The notes: generated from the letters alone by a model not told the origin. A stretch of 64,000 nucleotides of DNA from Polaromonas sp. CG_9.7 (GCF_015752205.1 NZ_JADOVG010000012.1:61792-125791); one strand, 5' to 3'; positions 48,217 through 57,864 are shown, counted from the first letter of the stretch. Numbers and translations are program-made.

Positions 48217-48312
48217 CAGCAGGGGCCGCGGAACCGGCTTCGCCGGACCGCAGGCGCAGCGGCCCCCTCGGGGGGCAGGAAGCCACACGCAGTGGGCGAC
48301 CGTGGGGGCTTA
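48217..48312 (+). repeat. Family B dispersed repeat, copy B2
   Basis: Near-identical in order to B3: GGGGCCGC, CCGGCTTCGCCGGACCGCAGG, CGGCCCCCTCGGGGGGCAG, ACACGC, CGTGGGGGC. Its right end meets the stop codon of the GNAT gene (48310-48312). Confidence 0.75.
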
Positions 48313-49050
48313 ATACACCCTCATGCGGTCCCGGCTGTCACGCACGCCGCGACGGACTTCCTGCAGCAGCGCCAGGAAATCCCAGAACTTCTTGGCCTGA
48401 ACCTTGAGCCGGTAATCGGTCTGCGCAATCTGCTCGTCGAGCATTTCACTCACGCGCGAGTCCAGATCTGCCGGCTGAACCTTGAGGTAAGCCTCGGTTT
48501 CCGAACCGTCGCGCTCGACGGTGGCGCCGGCCTTGCGGGCTATGTTGAGCATGGCGGTGTTTTCGCTCAGCGCATGGATGAACATCATCTTCACGCCTTC
48601 ATTGCGCGAATGCATCGCTGCCCGGTCGAACAGGCGCGCACCATAACCCCGGCCGCGTGCATGGGCCAGCACGGAAACGCCGAATTCTGCGCAGCTTTGG
48701 AGTTCGGGATCAGTGGAAAAAGCCAGGTGCGCCATGGCGATCAGTTCAAGGTTGCGGTTGTAGATCCCGAAAATCTCGTCTCGCTCGAAATTGAGCCCGG
48801 CAACATAGCGCCGGATCTGCTCGTCGTTGGCGGAATAACCAAAACGCAGGTAACGATCCTGAGGCTCAAGCGCCAGCAGATGCGAAGCAATACGGTCAGT
48901 GTGGCGCGGACCGATGGAGCGGATCGGCACCACCACCGACGGCGCGGCAGAAGTCACCGGAAGGCGGGGCACAACACCCGGAGCCGGCGAACGAAAAAAT
49001 GCCCTGCTCGCCATCAAGGATGCTTTTAAAAGTGTGGCGGGATGGACCAT
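48310..49050 (-). CDS. GNAT-family N-acetyltransferase
   Basis: A 246-residue protein with a GNAT fold at about residues 35-175; the acetyl-CoA-binding stretch is VLAHARGRGYGARLFDRA. The last 60 residues form a charged helical extension. The substrate is unknown; this domain type acts on small molecules or protein N-termini/lysines. ATG 49050 is chosen (AGAGG upstream) over 49098. Confidence 0.82.
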   Translation of the reverse strand: MVHPATLLKASLMASRAFFRSPAPGVVPRLPVTSAAPSVVVPIRSIGPRHTDRIASHLLALEPQDRYLRFGYSANDEQIRRYVAGLNFERDEIFGIYNRNLELIAMAHLAFSTDPELQSCAEFGVSVLAHARGRGYGARLFDRAAMHSRNEGVKMMFIHALSENTAMLNIARKAGATVERDGSETEAYLKVQPADLDSRVSEMLDEQIAQTDYRLKVQAKKFWDFLALLQEVRRGVRDSRDRMRVY

Positions 49051-49129
49051 GCCTCTAATATAAGGGTTATCCCTATATCTCATGTGCCGGCAGCACAAAG
49101 CCCTGCAGCAATAGAGAAGCCTTTAACAT

Positions 49130-49200
49130 CAATCAAATCGCTACTTTGCGCAATTACTGCATCAATTAGTAGCTATAAAAATCATAGCAATTGCATGTCA
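49130..49200 (-). repeat. Family A repeat, copy A7, in GNAT-lrp intergenic region
   Basis: Minus-strand reading: TATAGCTACTAATTGATGCAG, then AATTGCGCAAAGTAGCGATTTGATTG. Lies within the 270-base gap 49051-49321 between the GNAT start and the lrp-type gene stop, which otherwise shows no gene. Confidence 0.55.
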
Positions 49201-49321
49201 GCGCAATTCAACGCTAGGTAATACTACGGATACAAAATGTTGCAGTGCAACAACGCCATTTTGCTGGTTGGCGGTCGCCAAAATAGCGCGGCAGATGCGG
49301 CTGACAATTTGATGCATCGCA

Positions 49322-49795
49322 TCACAAGGGAACGGCAGTGGTGGACTTCACCCGGTCCAGCACAAAGCTGGTCTTGCAGTCCTGCACGCTGGCGTGCTTG
49401 AGCAGCGTGTCCATGATGAAGCGGCTGTAGTGCGCCATGTCCGCCACCAGCACGCGCAACAGATAGTCCATCTCACCGGTCAGCGCGGCGCATTCGACCA
49501 CCTCGGGCCAGGTTTGCACGCTGGCGCGAAACAGGTCCATCGGGTTGCGCTTGTGGCTTTCCAGGTGCTTTTCAAGCCGCACGGTGATGTAGGCCGTCAG
49601 CCCCAGCCCGACCGACTCGGGCTTGACCAGCGCCACGTAGCGGTCGATCACGCGGGTTTCCTCCAGCCGCTTGACGCGCCGCAGCACGGCACTGGGCGAC
49701 AGGCCGACCTCAGCGGCCAGCTGGTCGTAGGTGGCGCGGCCATCGGCCTGAAGGCTGCGCAAGATCTGCCGGTCAAGCTTGTCAAGTGTCTGCAT
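49322..49795 (-). CDS. Lrp/AsnC-family transcriptional regulator
   Basis: A 157-residue Lrp protein: N-terminal HTH (LDKLDRQILRSLQADGRATYDQLAAEVGLS) and a RAM ligand-binding domain (WPEVVECAALTGEMDYLLRV). Divergent from hpd across 110 bases, so it likely controls tyrosine/phenylalanine catabolism (as an HpdR/PhhR-like analogue by context). ATG 49795 has GGCAGG upstream. Confidence 0.88.
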   Translation of the reverse strand: MQTLDKLDRQILRSLQADGRATYDQLAAEVGLSPSAVLRRVKRLEETRVIDRYVALVKPESVGLGLTAYITVRLEKHLESHKRNPMDLFRASVQTWPEVVECAALTGEMDYLLRVLVADMAHYSRFIMDTLLKHASVQDCKTSFVLDRVKSTTAVPL

Positions 49796-49810
49796 CCTGC
49801 CTATTTTGCA

Positions 49811-49834
49811 GCTTTCCTGCGTCAAGTAGAAAGC
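49811..49834. promoter_or_regulatory. Inverted repeat in the lrp/hpd divergent promoter region
   Basis: GCTTTC, 12-base spacer, GAAAGC, lying between the divergent starts. It could be a site for the Lrp-type regulator; only the position and symmetry support this. Confidence 0.3.
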
Positions 49835-49905
49835 ACGCGCCTTGATTTGCATGAATCCATACCGTCAGTGCGCCTAGAGTAGACCCACCAACCACGGAGA
49901 CAACC

Positions 49906-51030
49906 ATGAACCAGCCTCTTTCCACCCAAGCCGCTCAAGCTGAGGCAACCTGGGACAACCCGATGGGCACCGACGGCTTTGAATTCATCGAATATGCCGC
50001 ACCCGACCCCAAGGCGATGGGGGCCGTGTTCGAGCGCATGGGCTTCAAGGCGATTGCGCGGCACCGGCACAAGAATGTGCTGCTGTACCGCCAGGGCGGC
50101 ATCAACTTCATCCTGAATGCCGAGCCCGACTCATTCGCCCAGCGCTTTGCGCGCCAGCATGGCCCCAGCGTCTGCGCCATCGCCTTCCGGGTGCAGGACG
50201 CCAAGGCGGCCTACGAGCGGGCGATTGCACTGGGTGCCTGGGGCTATGCCCAGACAGCGGCGCCGGGCGAGCTGAACATTCCGGCGATCAAAGGGGTCGG
50301 CGACTCGATCATCTATTTCATCGACCGCTGGCGCGGCAAGAACGGCGCACAGCCCGGGGACATTGGCAACATCGGCTTTTACGACGTTGATTTCGAGCCC
50401 CTGCCCGGGGCCGAACTGAACCCGGCCGGCCATGGCCTGACCTACATCGACCACCTGACGCACAACGTGCACCGGGGCCGCATGGCCGAATGGGCGGGTT
50501 TTTACGAGCGGCTGTTCAACTTCCGCGAGGTGCGCTACTTCGACATTGAAGGCCATTCCACCGGCGTAAAAAGCAAGGCCATGACCAGCCCCTGCGGCAA
50601 GCTCCGCATTCCGATCAACGAGGAAGGCAACGAAAAAGCCGGCCAGATCCAGGAATACCTCGACCTTTACCAGGGCGAAGGCATCCAGCACATCGCGCTG
50701 GGGTCAAGCAACCTGCCGGCGACGGTGGATGCGCTGCAGTTCGCCGGCATGAAGCTCCTGAACACCGGTGACACTTACTACGAACTGCTCGATGCGCGCA
50801 TTCCGGGGCACGGCGAGGACGTGGCATCGCTGCAGGCGCGCAACATTCTGGTGGACGGCAAGCCGGGCGACCTGCTGCTGCAGATTTTCAGTGAGAACCA
50901 GCTCGGGCCAATCTTTTTCGAATTCATCCAGCGCAAGGGCAACCAGGGCTTTGGCGAGGGCAACTTCAAGGCGCTGTTCGAAAGCATCGAACTGGACCAG
51001 ATGCGCCGCGGCGTGCTGGAAAAAGCATGA
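49906..51030 (+). CDS. hpd: 4-hydroxyphenylpyruvate dioxygenase
   Basis: A 374-residue two-domain vicinal-oxygen-chelate enzyme. The Fe(II) ligands sit in IDHLTHNV (His), IQHIALG (His) and FFEFIQRKG (Glu); the C-terminal helix EGNFKALFESIELDQMRRGVL closes the active site. It converts 4-hydroxyphenylpyruvate to homogentisate in tyrosine breakdown. GGAG precedes the ATG. The stop overlaps the phhA start (ATGA). Confidence 0.95.
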   Translation: MNQPLSTQAAQAEATWDNPMGTDGFEFIEYAAPDPKAMGAVFERMGFKAIARHRHKNVLLYRQGGINFILNAEPDSFAQRFARQHGPSVCAIAFRVQDAKAAYERAIALGAWGYAQTAAPGELNIPAIKGVGDSIIYFIDRWRGKNGAQPGDIGNIGFYDVDFEPLPGAELNPAGHGLTYIDHLTHNVHRGRMAEWAGFYERLFNFREVRYFDIEGHSTGVKSKAMTSPCGKLRIPINEEGNEKAGQIQEYLDLYQGEGIQHIALGSSNLPATVDALQFAGMKLLNTGDTYYELLDARIPGHGEDVASLQARNILVDGKPGDLLLQIFSENQLGPIFFEFIQRKGNQGFGEGNFKALFESIELDQMRRGVLEKA

Positions 51031-52010
51031 TGACCGGCAACGAACCACGCGCTGCGGGAAGCGCAAGAGCTTTGAACAAGTCCGCCCTGGATCAGCCGGG
51101 GCCGCAGGACCGGCTTTGCCGGACTGCAGGCGCAGCGGCCCCCTCGGGGGGCAGCGAACCACGCGAAGCGGGGAGCGTGGGGGCCACATCTTCGCGGGGT
51201 GACTACGGCCGCGCCGGCAGCGACTTCACCTGCGCGCAGGACTATGCCGCCTACACCGAAGCGCACCACGACACCTATCGCCGCCTGTATGCGCGGCAGT
51301 CGGCGCTGCTGCCGGGGCTGGCCTGCAGCGCCTTCATCGACGCGCTGCCGCACCTGGGTGCCAGCGACGCGATTCCGCGTTTCGAGGACATCAACGCGCG
51401 CCTGCTCCCGGCGACCGGCTGGCAGCTGGTCGGCGTGCCCGGGTTGATTCCCGAGGTGCCCTTCTTCAGCCTGCTGGCAGCGCGCAAGTTTCCAGTGACC
51501 GACTGGATACGCACACCGGCGGAGTTTGACTACATCGTCGAGCCGGACCTGTTCCACGACCTGTTCGGCCATGTGCCGCTGCTGTTCGAGCAGCGCTATG
51601 CCGACCACATCCAGGCCTATGGCGAAGGCGCGCTGAAGGCGCATGCGCTGGAACACGGGCCGGAGCCGGTGCGCGGCGCAGTGGAGATGCTGTCGCGCCT
51701 GTACTGGTACACCATCGAGTTCGGGCTGATGCGCGACGCGCAGGCCAACGGCCAGATGCGGGCCTATGGTGCGGGGCTTCTGAGCAGTCCGGGCGAACTG
51801 GCGCATTGCGTGCAGTCGCCAGAGCCCCGGCGCACGCCGTTGCAAAACACGGCCGACCTGCTGCGCTGCATGGCGTCAAGCTACAAGATCGACAGCTACC
51901 AGCAACAGTATTTCGTGATCGACAGCTTCGACACGCTGCGGGCGCTGACCGAGCCCGACTTCAAGCCGCTTTACCAGGCGCTGAATGCAGGACATTCCCA
52001 GGCAGGCTAA
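51027..52010 (+). CDS. phhA: Phenylalanine 4-monooxygenase with repeat-derived N-terminus
   Basis: A 327-residue frame. The catalytic domain (from about residue 60) has the iron ligands in HDLFGHVPL (two His) and YWYTIEFGLM (Glu), and the fold of bacterial phenylalanine hydroxylase. It makes tyrosine using tetrahydropterin, feeding Hpd. The ATG at 51027 overlaps the hpd stop. Residues about 5-52 are encoded by family B repeat DNA (51041-51187), giving a Pro/Gly/Ala/Arg-rich extension with no counterpart expected in PhhA, which usually starts near the DYHCAQDYAAYT-like segment (here DFTCAQDYAAYT, residue 67). A GTG at 51177 could give a 277-residue product of normal size, but no good ribosome site precedes it. 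Confidence 0.85.
   Translation: MMTGNEPRAAGSARALNKSALDQPGPQDRLCRTAGAAAPSGGSEPREAGSVGATSSRGDYGRAGSDFTCAQDYAAYTEAHHDTYRRLYARQSALLPGLACSAFIDALPHLGASDAIPRFEDINARLLPATGWQLVGVPGLIPEVPFFSLLAARKFPVTDWIRTPAEFDYIVEPDLFHDLFGHVPLLFEQRYADHIQAYGEGALKAHALEHGPEPVRGAVEMLSRLYWYTIEFGLMRDAQANGQMRAYGAGLLSSPGELAHCVQSPEPRRTPLQNTADLLRCMASSYKIDSYQQQYFVIDSFDTLRALTEPDFKPLYQALNAGHSQAG
51041..51064 (+). repeat. Family B repeat, partial copy before B3
   Basis: CGAACCACGCGCTGCGGGAA followed by GCGC matches the right-hand end of B1 (GAACCACACGCAGCGGGAAG). It starts 11 bases after the hpd stop, within the 5' end of phhA. Confidence 0.55.
51093..51187 (+). repeat. Family B repeat, copy B3, inside the phhA 5' region
   Basis: Same order of blocks as B2: GGGGCCGCAGGACCGGCTTT, GCAGGCGCAGCGGCCCCCTC, GGGGGGCAGCGAACCACGCG, GAGCGTGGGGGC. 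It stays open in the phhA frame. Confidence 0.75.
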
Positions 52011-52040
52011 CGCCCAAGCGCCCTGAAAAGAAAACGGGTT

Positions 52041-52112
52041 TTTTGCATCAAAAGTGCTGCTGGCGCATATTGCATAAGCCCCGGCAGCTCTTAATTCAGT
52101 AGCATTAAATAC
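52041..52112 (-). repeat. Family A repeat, copy A8
   Basis: Minus-strand reading: AGAGCTGCCGGGGCTTATGC, then AATATGCGCCAGCAGCACTTTT. Lies between the convergent phhA and hybrid-kinase genes and could also form a hairpin for termination. Confidence 0.55.
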
Positions 52113-52161
52113 TGCTCCCGGTTCTTTGCATGCAGTGATTTTCTGTCGGGGGTGTTGCTGT

Positions 52162-55100
52162 TCAGACAGCCGCCGGAGCGGCGGGCCAGTCTTCCAGTGA
52201 CTGGCAGCTTCTTTCGGCCAAGACCAACAGCCTTGCCACCTGCAATGCGGCATCGGCAGGCCACAGCCCCTGCAGGCAGGCATGCTCCAAAGCGGCGCAG
52301 GCATCGCTCAGGGACTGCGCGCCCACGTTGGAAGCCGCACCTTTGAGCGCATGGGCCGCCTGCGACAGCACGGCACTATCGCAAGCGGCCAGGGCGCGGC
52401 GGATGTCGTCGGTGCGCTGGGGCATCTCGGTGATGAAAAGCATCATCACCTCGCGCGTCATGCTGAGGTCTTCATCGTCAAACTCCCGGAACTGCTCCAG
52501 CCGACTCCAGTCGATGAGCAGTGGCTCTGGCTCCAGACCCGCAGAAGCATCCTGTGTTACAGGCGCGATGGGTTCTGGCGCAATTTCTTGCCCGGGTTGC
52601 CGGGCATAACGCGCCAGCGCCTCGGACAACTCGTCCATACGCAAAGGCTTGGGCAAAAAGCCGATCATGCCGGCCTGCAGGCAGCGCTGGCGGTCCTCTT
52701 CCAGCACCGAGGCGGTCAGCGCAATGAGCGGCGGCGCCGACGCGCCGTGCGCAGCAAGAATCAGGCGCGAAGCGACATAGCCGTCCATCACCGGCATGTT
52801 GGCATCCATCAGGATTGCGGCGTACTGACGCGGCGGGTCGCCCAGGCCGGTGCGCAGTGACGCATCGACCATCTCTACCGCCTCCCGGCCGTTGACCGCA
52901 GTAGCGGCCTCATAACCCAGCTTGGTCAGCATGGCCAGCGCGACCTTGAGGTTGATGGCATTGTCATCAGCCACCAGGATGAACTGGTTCCGGAACACGA
53001 TCGGCGAAGTCCGTGATATTTTTTCAATAGCGGCTGAAGCAGATGTGACGCGCGCCAGAGCCTCAAACAACTGTGATTGGCGGTAGGGCTTGAGCAGCCG
53101 GGCATCGAACACCCGCGCTGTCTCGCCAGTCGGCATGGTGCCCGAGGTCAGCAGCACGATGGGCGTGGCAGGCATGCGTTCGCGCAGCAGGCGGGCAAAG
53201 TCCAAGCCGTCCATCTCGGGCATGTGCATGTCGCTGATCACCACATCGACCACTTGTCCGGCCAGCCAGTCCAGCGCTTCGGCAGCGCGCTCAAACAGCA
53301 CGGGCGTCATGCCCCAGCGCCTGAGCTGCTTGTCCAGAATGCGCAGGTTGAGCGGTGTGTCGTCCACCACCACCACCTGCTTACCGGCCAGGCTGACCAG
53401 GTGCAGGTCAGACAGCATGGCAACTTCGGGCGCCTCTGCATGCCCCAGCCGGGCGGTAAACCAGAAGGTCGAACCTTCTCCGGGCGCCGACTCCATGCCA
53501 ATCTGGCCACCCATCAGCTTGACCAGACGCTTGCAGATCGCCAGTCCGAGTCCAGTACCACCGTATTTGCGGGTGGTGCTGGCATCGACCTGGACAAAGG
53601 ACTGGAACAGGCCGGTCTGGCGATCCGGCTCAATGCCGATGCCGCTGTCCTTGATGCGGAATTCAATCAGCCCACGCTGGTCCGAACCAAAGTCCTGCAG
53701 CATGCGGGCCGAGACCACAACCTGTCCGTTGTCGGTGAACTTGACCGCATTGTTCACCAGGTTGAGCAGTACCTGGCGCAGGCGCGTCACGTCGCCGCGC
53801 GCCCAGCCGGGCAAGTCGTCGCCCAGGTCCACCAGCAGTTCCAGTCCTTTTTCACGGGCGCGGGGCGCGCCGATGTCGCAGGCTTCCTCTATCGTGGCCA
53901 GCAGGTTGAGCGCCTCGTCCTCAAGCTCAAGCTTGCCCGATTCGATCTTGGAAAAATCCAGCACATCGTTGATCACGCCGAGCAGCTGGTCGCTGGAAAT
54001 GCGCATGGTGTGCACATAGTCACGCTGCTCGGCGTCCAGCGGTGTGTCGGCCAGCAGCGTGGTCATGCCGACCACGCCGTTGAGCGGTGTGCGGATTTCA
54101 TGGCTCATGGCGGCCAGAAACGCTGCCTTGGCACGGGCGGCGCCCAGCGCCTCGTCACGCGATGCGTTCAGTTCGGCAGTGCGGCTTGTCACCCGCTCTT
54201 CCAGCGTCTCGTTGGCCTCGTGCAGGGCCACGGTCTGCGCCTCGATTTCTGACCGGTTGCGCTTGAGTTCTTGCGCGCTGTCATGCAGGGACCGGGACAG
54301 CCGGCGCACTTCGTCAATGCGGCTGGCCGGGTACGTGGGCAGCACCTCGTGCTGCGCCAACAGCGCCGCGGCCTCTCCCAGGCGCCTGAAATGCAGGCTC
54401 AGCCGCCAGGCCAGCGCAATCGCCAACAGCGCGCCCAGCGCCAGAATCAGCGCGGTCACGGCCAGCGTTTCCTTCAGGGCCGCTCGTGTCGCGGCGGTGA
54501 AGTCGCTTTCGGGCGCAGCCACCACCAGACTCCAGCGCACGCCGATGCTTTCACCAAAGGGTTTCAAAGCGACCACCAGGGTATCCCCCTCAATCGGGAT
54601 GCGGCGCAGGAAAGACACGCGCTGCACACTGGACTCCAGTGTTTTTCCCAGACTGGAAAGAGTTTCGCCGTAAGCCTGCCGGATGATGGCGTTTCGGCTT
54701 TGCAGGGGTTTGTAGCGCTGCAAAACACCGGAGTTATTGGAAAAAAGTTTATCGCCGGTCGAACTGGCCACGTAAAAACCTTGTTCGTCGAGCAGGAACA
54801 CCGTGCCATGGGAGCTGATTCGCATGCCCTGAAGCATCTGGTTCAATCGCTTGAGCGGCAGGTCGACAGCCAAAACGCCCAGGGAACCGCCATCGGCGCC
54901 GTAGACGGGCTGCGCCAGCGTCAGGCGCAATTGCGGGTCATTTGCAGAAACCGATATTGGCGTGAACACCCGCTCCTTGTTTTCCATTGCCGCCTGGTAC
55001 CAAGGCCGGTTGCGCGGCTCAAAAATGCTGGTTTCTGCAGGCAGTTCAACTCGGCGGTCGCCGGGCGACGTGGCCATGAAAAACCGCCGGCCTTCGCCGC

Positions 55101-55542
55101 CTGTCTGGCGTTCGCTCACGCGCACCAAGGCAGTGGCGTCCTGGGCGGAGGCGTCAATCGCCAGGAAGTCCCCATGCTGGCTTCCCAAATACATCCGGGG
55201 CACATCGGGCGTCATGCGCGTCATGGCAAACGCCGCCTGCTCGAACAATTCGGGCGAAGCAATCAATTGGCGCGCACGCAGCACGGCTGACGCATCGGGT
55301 TGAGCGGGAACCATGCCATTCAGCACGACATGTGCCTGTGCCAGGTGACCTTCAACATCCGTCTTGATGCGTTCGGTCATGTCCTCGATGATTTTTCCTG
55401 ACAGCAGTTGCACGCTTTGCACATTGCTGCGGTACAAAAACCAGCCCACGGTAGCGGCCGGAAGCAGCGAAAACAGCAGCAGGCTGGCGATCAGCACCGT
55501 TCGCAACGAGAACGTCTTCGGTGGCCTCAGGCTTGATCTCAT
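52162..55542 (-). CDS. Hybrid sensor histidine kinase with two receivers and Hpt
   Basis: A 1126-residue membrane kinase. Transmembrane helix about 15-36; periplasmic dCache sensor to about 345 (signature RPWYQAA near 179-185); second helix about 361-380; HAMP to about 432; coiled coil to about 470; DHp with His 481 ([12 protein letters not shown]); HATPase to about 700; receiver 1 with Asp 771 ([11 protein letters not shown]); receiver 2 with Asp 913 ([11 protein letters not shown]); Hpt with His 1064 ([11 protein letters not shown]). All phosphorelay residues are present. Translationally coupled (ATGA) to the upstream receiver-cyclase gene, its likely output partner. Confidence 0.93.
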   Translation of the reverse strand: MRSSLRPPKTFSLRTVLIASLLLFSLLPAATVGWFLYRSNVQSVQLLSGKIIEDMTERIKTDVEGHLAQAHVVLNGMVPAQPDASAVLRARQLIASPELFEQAAFAMTRMTPDVPRMYLGSQHGDFLAIDASAQDATALVRVSERQTGGEGRRFFMATSPGDRRVELPAETSIFEPRNRPWYQAAMENKERVFTPISVSANDPQLRLTLAQPVYGADGGSLGVLAVDLPLKRLNQMLQGMRISSHGTVFLLDEQGFYVASSTGDKLFSNNSGVLQRYKPLQSRNAIIRQAYGETLSSLGKTLESSVQRVSFLRRIPIEGDTLVVALKPFGESIGVRWSLVVAAPESDFTAATRAALKETLAVTALILALGALLAIALAWRLSLHFRRLGEAAALLAQHEVLPTYPASRIDEVRRLSRSLHDSAQELKRNRSEIEAQTVALHEANETLEERVTSRTAELNASRDEALGAARAKAAFLAAMSHEIRTPLNGVVGMTTLLADTPLDAEQRDYVHTMRISSDQLLGVINDVLDFSKIESGKLELEDEALNLLATIEEACDIGAPRAREKGLELLVDLGDDLPGWARGDVTRLRQVLLNLVNNAVKFTDNGQVVVSARMLQDFGSDQRGLIEFRIKDSGIGIEPDRQTGLFQSFVQVDASTTRKYGGTGLGLAICKRLVKLMGGQIGMESAPGEGSTFWFTARLGHAEAPEVAMLSDLHLVSLAGKQVVVVDDTPLNLRILDKQLRRWGMTPVLFERAAEALDWLAGQVVDVVISDMHMPEMDGLDFARLLRERMPATPIVLLTSGTMPTGETARVFDARLLKPYRQSQLFEALARVTSASAAIEKISRTSPIVFRNQFILVADDNAINLKVALAMLTKLGYEAATAVNGREAVEMVDASLRTGLGDPPRQYAAILMDANMPVMDGYVASRLILAAHGASAPPLIALTASVLEEDRQRCLQAGMIGFLPKPLRMDELSEALARYARQPGQEIAPEPIAPVTQDASAGLEPEPLLIDWSRLEQFREFDDEDLSMTREVMMLFITEMPQRTDDIRRALAACDSAVLSQAAHALKGAASNVGAQSLSDACAALEHACLQGLWPADAALQVARLLVLAERSCQSLEDWPAAPAAV

Positions 55543-56651
55543 GCAAGACCCAGGATTTCCAGCGTATCCATGGGCTGACCACGTCCGGGAAGCTGGACCA
55601 AGGCGCGCTCACCGGTGCGCACCGCACCGGTGACCAGGCGATACGCCTGCACGCTGGCGGCCACCGACCAGGACAAGCGCGGCTCCCCCTGAAACAGCTT
55701 GAGCGTTGCCGACACGGTTTCTCCAACAGGGGTGCTCTGGCCGGTGCGGCTGATCAATCCGTCCAGTTGGGCAAAAGCCACCGGGCCGCTGTGCAGCGCA
55801 ACACCCAGTGAAAACTTCGGCAGCCCGCGACCCGCCAGGTTTTTCTGCACATGGGCGTCAATACGCCGGGTTGCATTCGTCAGCCCCAACGCGGCGCGGA
55901 CCGCCCGCAACCCGTGGTTCACCGACTGGGTGTCGGCGGCATCGACAAAAATACACAACATTCCGTCGCCGACAAACTGCATGTAATGCGCGCCAAACAG
56001 ATACACCGTGTCGCCCACACTGCTGTAGAGCAGCTGGACGATCTCGCCAAGTTCGCTGCTGCTCAGCGCCTGGGTCCACTGGGCGTAATCGCGCATGTCG
56101 GCATACAGTACCGTGGCACTCGAGAACTTCTCGCTGCTGGGCCCCGTGTTGCTGTCGGGCCACTGCGCACTGAGTGCCTTGACCATGCGGCTTTCGTACA
56201 GAGCGCCAATCTTGTGACGCTGCGCGTTGAGCGCCAGTTGCACCGCCTTGTCAACCACCTGGGTGCGCATGGCGTCGGCCCGGTCGCGCTTGTGCAACTG
56301 CGCGCTGACGGCTTCGCGCAGTTCGTGCGGCGCAAAGGGCTTGGTCAGATAATCGTCGGCGCCGGTGGTCATGCCCAGGCGCATATAGCTGCGGTCCTGT
56401 AGCGAGGTGAGCAAAATCACCGACGTGGCCGCAAGCAGCGGATCGCTTCGCACCTGGTCAAGTACTTCGAAGCCATCCATCAGCGGCATTTGCACGTCGC
56501 TGACGACCAAGTCAGGCTTGTGTTCGCGAACCAGCGCCAGACCCTTGACGCCGTCTTCTGCGGCGAGTACCTGATAGCCTTCTTTTTTCAACACCTGGCT
56601 TACCAGCAAGCGTGTGCCTGCATCATCATCAATCACCACGATCGCGGGCAT
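55539..56651 (-). CDS. Receiver domain fused to class III nucleotide cyclase homology domain
   Basis: A 370-residue protein. Receiver at 1-120 with Asp 52 (VSDVQMPLMDG) and Lys in LTKPFAP; helical linker 120-175; cyclase-homology domain 178-360. Metal Asps are present (Asp 185 in LYADMRDY and Asp 229 in QFVGDGM). But by eye the substrate-selecting Lys is Gln 225 and the transition-state Asn/Arg pair is Ser 314/Lys 318 in GETVSATLKL, so activity or nucleotide choice may be altered. Overlaps the hybrid kinase gene by four bases. Probably phosphorylated through the kinase's Hpt. Confidence 0.88.
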   Translation of the reverse strand: MPAIVVIDDDAGTRLLVSQVLKKEGYQVLAAEDGVKGLALVREHKPDLVVSDVQMPLMDGFEVLDQVRSDPLLAATSVILLTSLQDRSYMRLGMTTGADDYLTKPFAPHELREAVSAQLHKRDRADAMRTQVVDKAVQLALNAQRHKIGALYESRMVKALSAQWPDSNTGPSSEKFSSATVLYADMRDYAQWTQALSSSELGEIVQLLYSSVGDTVYLFGAHYMQFVGDGMLCIFVDAADTQSVNHGLRAVRAALGLTNATRRIDAHVQKNLAGRGLPKFSLGVALHSGPVAFAQLDGLISRTGQSTPVGETVSATLKLFQGEPRLSWSVAASVQAYRLVTGAVRTGERALVQLPGRGQPMDTLEILGLA

Positions 56652-56955
56652 AACATTTCTCGCTAAATTTCAACTGCTGACCGTGCAGAACGGCTACCGG
56701 ACAAGCCTTGTTCGACCAATGCCCGGCATTGCTTGCACAACACGCGATGCATGCGGCTGTTGATTCATGCTCAACACATATCTTTTTGTTTTTGCAAAAA
56801 GGCAGTCCGACGGAATCTCTATTCCGAAGATTTTAATTGTCACAAATAAACAAGTATTTATTTTAAATATTACATATTTAGATTTCGCACTCAGGAAAAC
56901 GTGAAATTTTTTGTTCCCCGCATAGTTACCCTCACTCATCACCTGCCAGTGAAAC
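56652..56955. other. AT-rich intergenic region, likely promoter
   Basis: About 300 bases between the receiver-cyclase start and the hydrolase stop. 56790-56890 is strikingly AT-rich (ACAAATAAACAAGTATTTAT and similar), unlike its GC-rich surroundings, and probably carries the promoter of the two-gene signalling operon. No coding frame with normal codon bias was seen. Confidence 0.5.
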
Positions 56956-57864
56956 TCAGGCAGGTACGGGATCCAGCAAGGCCAGCGTGGCATGCATGAT
57001 TTCAGGCTCGAAAACCATTTGCACATGCGCCACGCCGCGAACCAGCCGGTTGCAGGCACTTGGCAGCGTGGCGGTACTGGCCGGAAACACGATGTTGTCG
57101 CAGTTCGAATACCAGCAGGTGAACAGCGCATGGCGGTCCGCTGGCATTTGATGGTCCAGTCCGGCGTTCCACGCTGACAGCAGGCGCATTTGGCGGCCAT
57201 TCAGGCCATGGCCAAAACGCGCCAGCCAGGTGCCCCGATGCGGCGTGCCGATCGTCACCACATGGTGCACGCGAGCCTCGGCCTTCATGCGCTTGAGCCA
57301 GGCCCGGGCCGCCAAGCCGCCCATGCTGTGGCAGACGATCAGTGGTGGCAGCCCGCTCGCTTGGGTGACACGCAGGACGGCCTCGTCGATCTGTGGCGCA
57401 TAGTCGTCGATTGAGCCGAACAACGGCTCCAGATTGATGGCGATGAAGGCGTGACCACTGCCTTGCAAGCGTTCAAGCCACGGCGTCCAGAGCCCGCGGT
57501 TGCAAAAGAACCCATGCACGAACACCACGCCACGGTGCCCTTTGACCTGAGCAGGCCCCCCCAGCTGGTCAGCAATGGCATTCGGCCTAAAGGGCTGGCG
57601 CCAGCAGAAAACTTGGGGCGCAGTGACAGTTTCGCCCCACCAGGCGGTGAAAATTTCGCGCCAGCGCGCTTGCGGCACCGGATCGTTTTTGCTCAGTTGC
57701 CTTGAAAGTATCAATTCAATAGCAAGAAGCCCTGAGTAGCCCAGCGCAATCACCATGAAACCTGCCCAAGCCAAGAAGGGTGAGATCCCCCCAAAAAACC
57801 ACAGCCATCCCCCAGCCGCAGCGATGATCGACAAAGTAATGATCCGTTGCAGCAATGCGAGCAT
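56956..57864 (-). CDS. Alpha/beta-hydrolase (lipase/esterase) with N-terminal membrane helices
   Basis: A 302-residue protein with two N-terminal hydrophobic helices (about 5-25 and 28-50) and an alpha/beta hydrolase domain: VVFVHGFFCNRG (oxyanion), nucleophile Ser in VCHSMGGLAA, and a late His in VRGVAHVQMVF. The nucleophile elbow has Cys in place of the first Gly. Resembles membrane-anchored triacylglycerol lipase/esterases; substrate unknown. ATG 57864 is used; the longer frame starts at a TTG. Confidence 0.8.
   Translation of the reverse strand: MLALLQRIITLSIIAAAGGWLWFFGGISPFLAWAGFMVIALGYSGLLAIELILSRQLSKNDPVPQARWREIFTAWWGETVTAPQVFCWRQPFRPNAIADQLGGPAQVKGHRGVVFVHGFFCNRGLWTPWLERLQGSGHAFIAINLEPLFGSIDDYAPQIDEAVLRVTQASGLPPLIVCHSMGGLAARAWLKRMKAEARVHHVVTIGTPHRGTWLARFGHGLNGRQMRLLSAWNAGLDHQMPADRHALFTCWYSNCDNIVFPASTATLPSACNRLVRGVAHVQMVFEPEIMHATLALLDPVPA

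Noticed and set aside
47948..48286. Minus-strand frame across the family B repeats
   Set aside because: It is made entirely of repeat DNA and does not join any gene.
57690..57745. Repeat-like TATCAATTCAATAGC within the hydrolase gene
   Set aside because: Resembles the tail of family A but lacks the central GCGC palindrome; similarity too weak to call.
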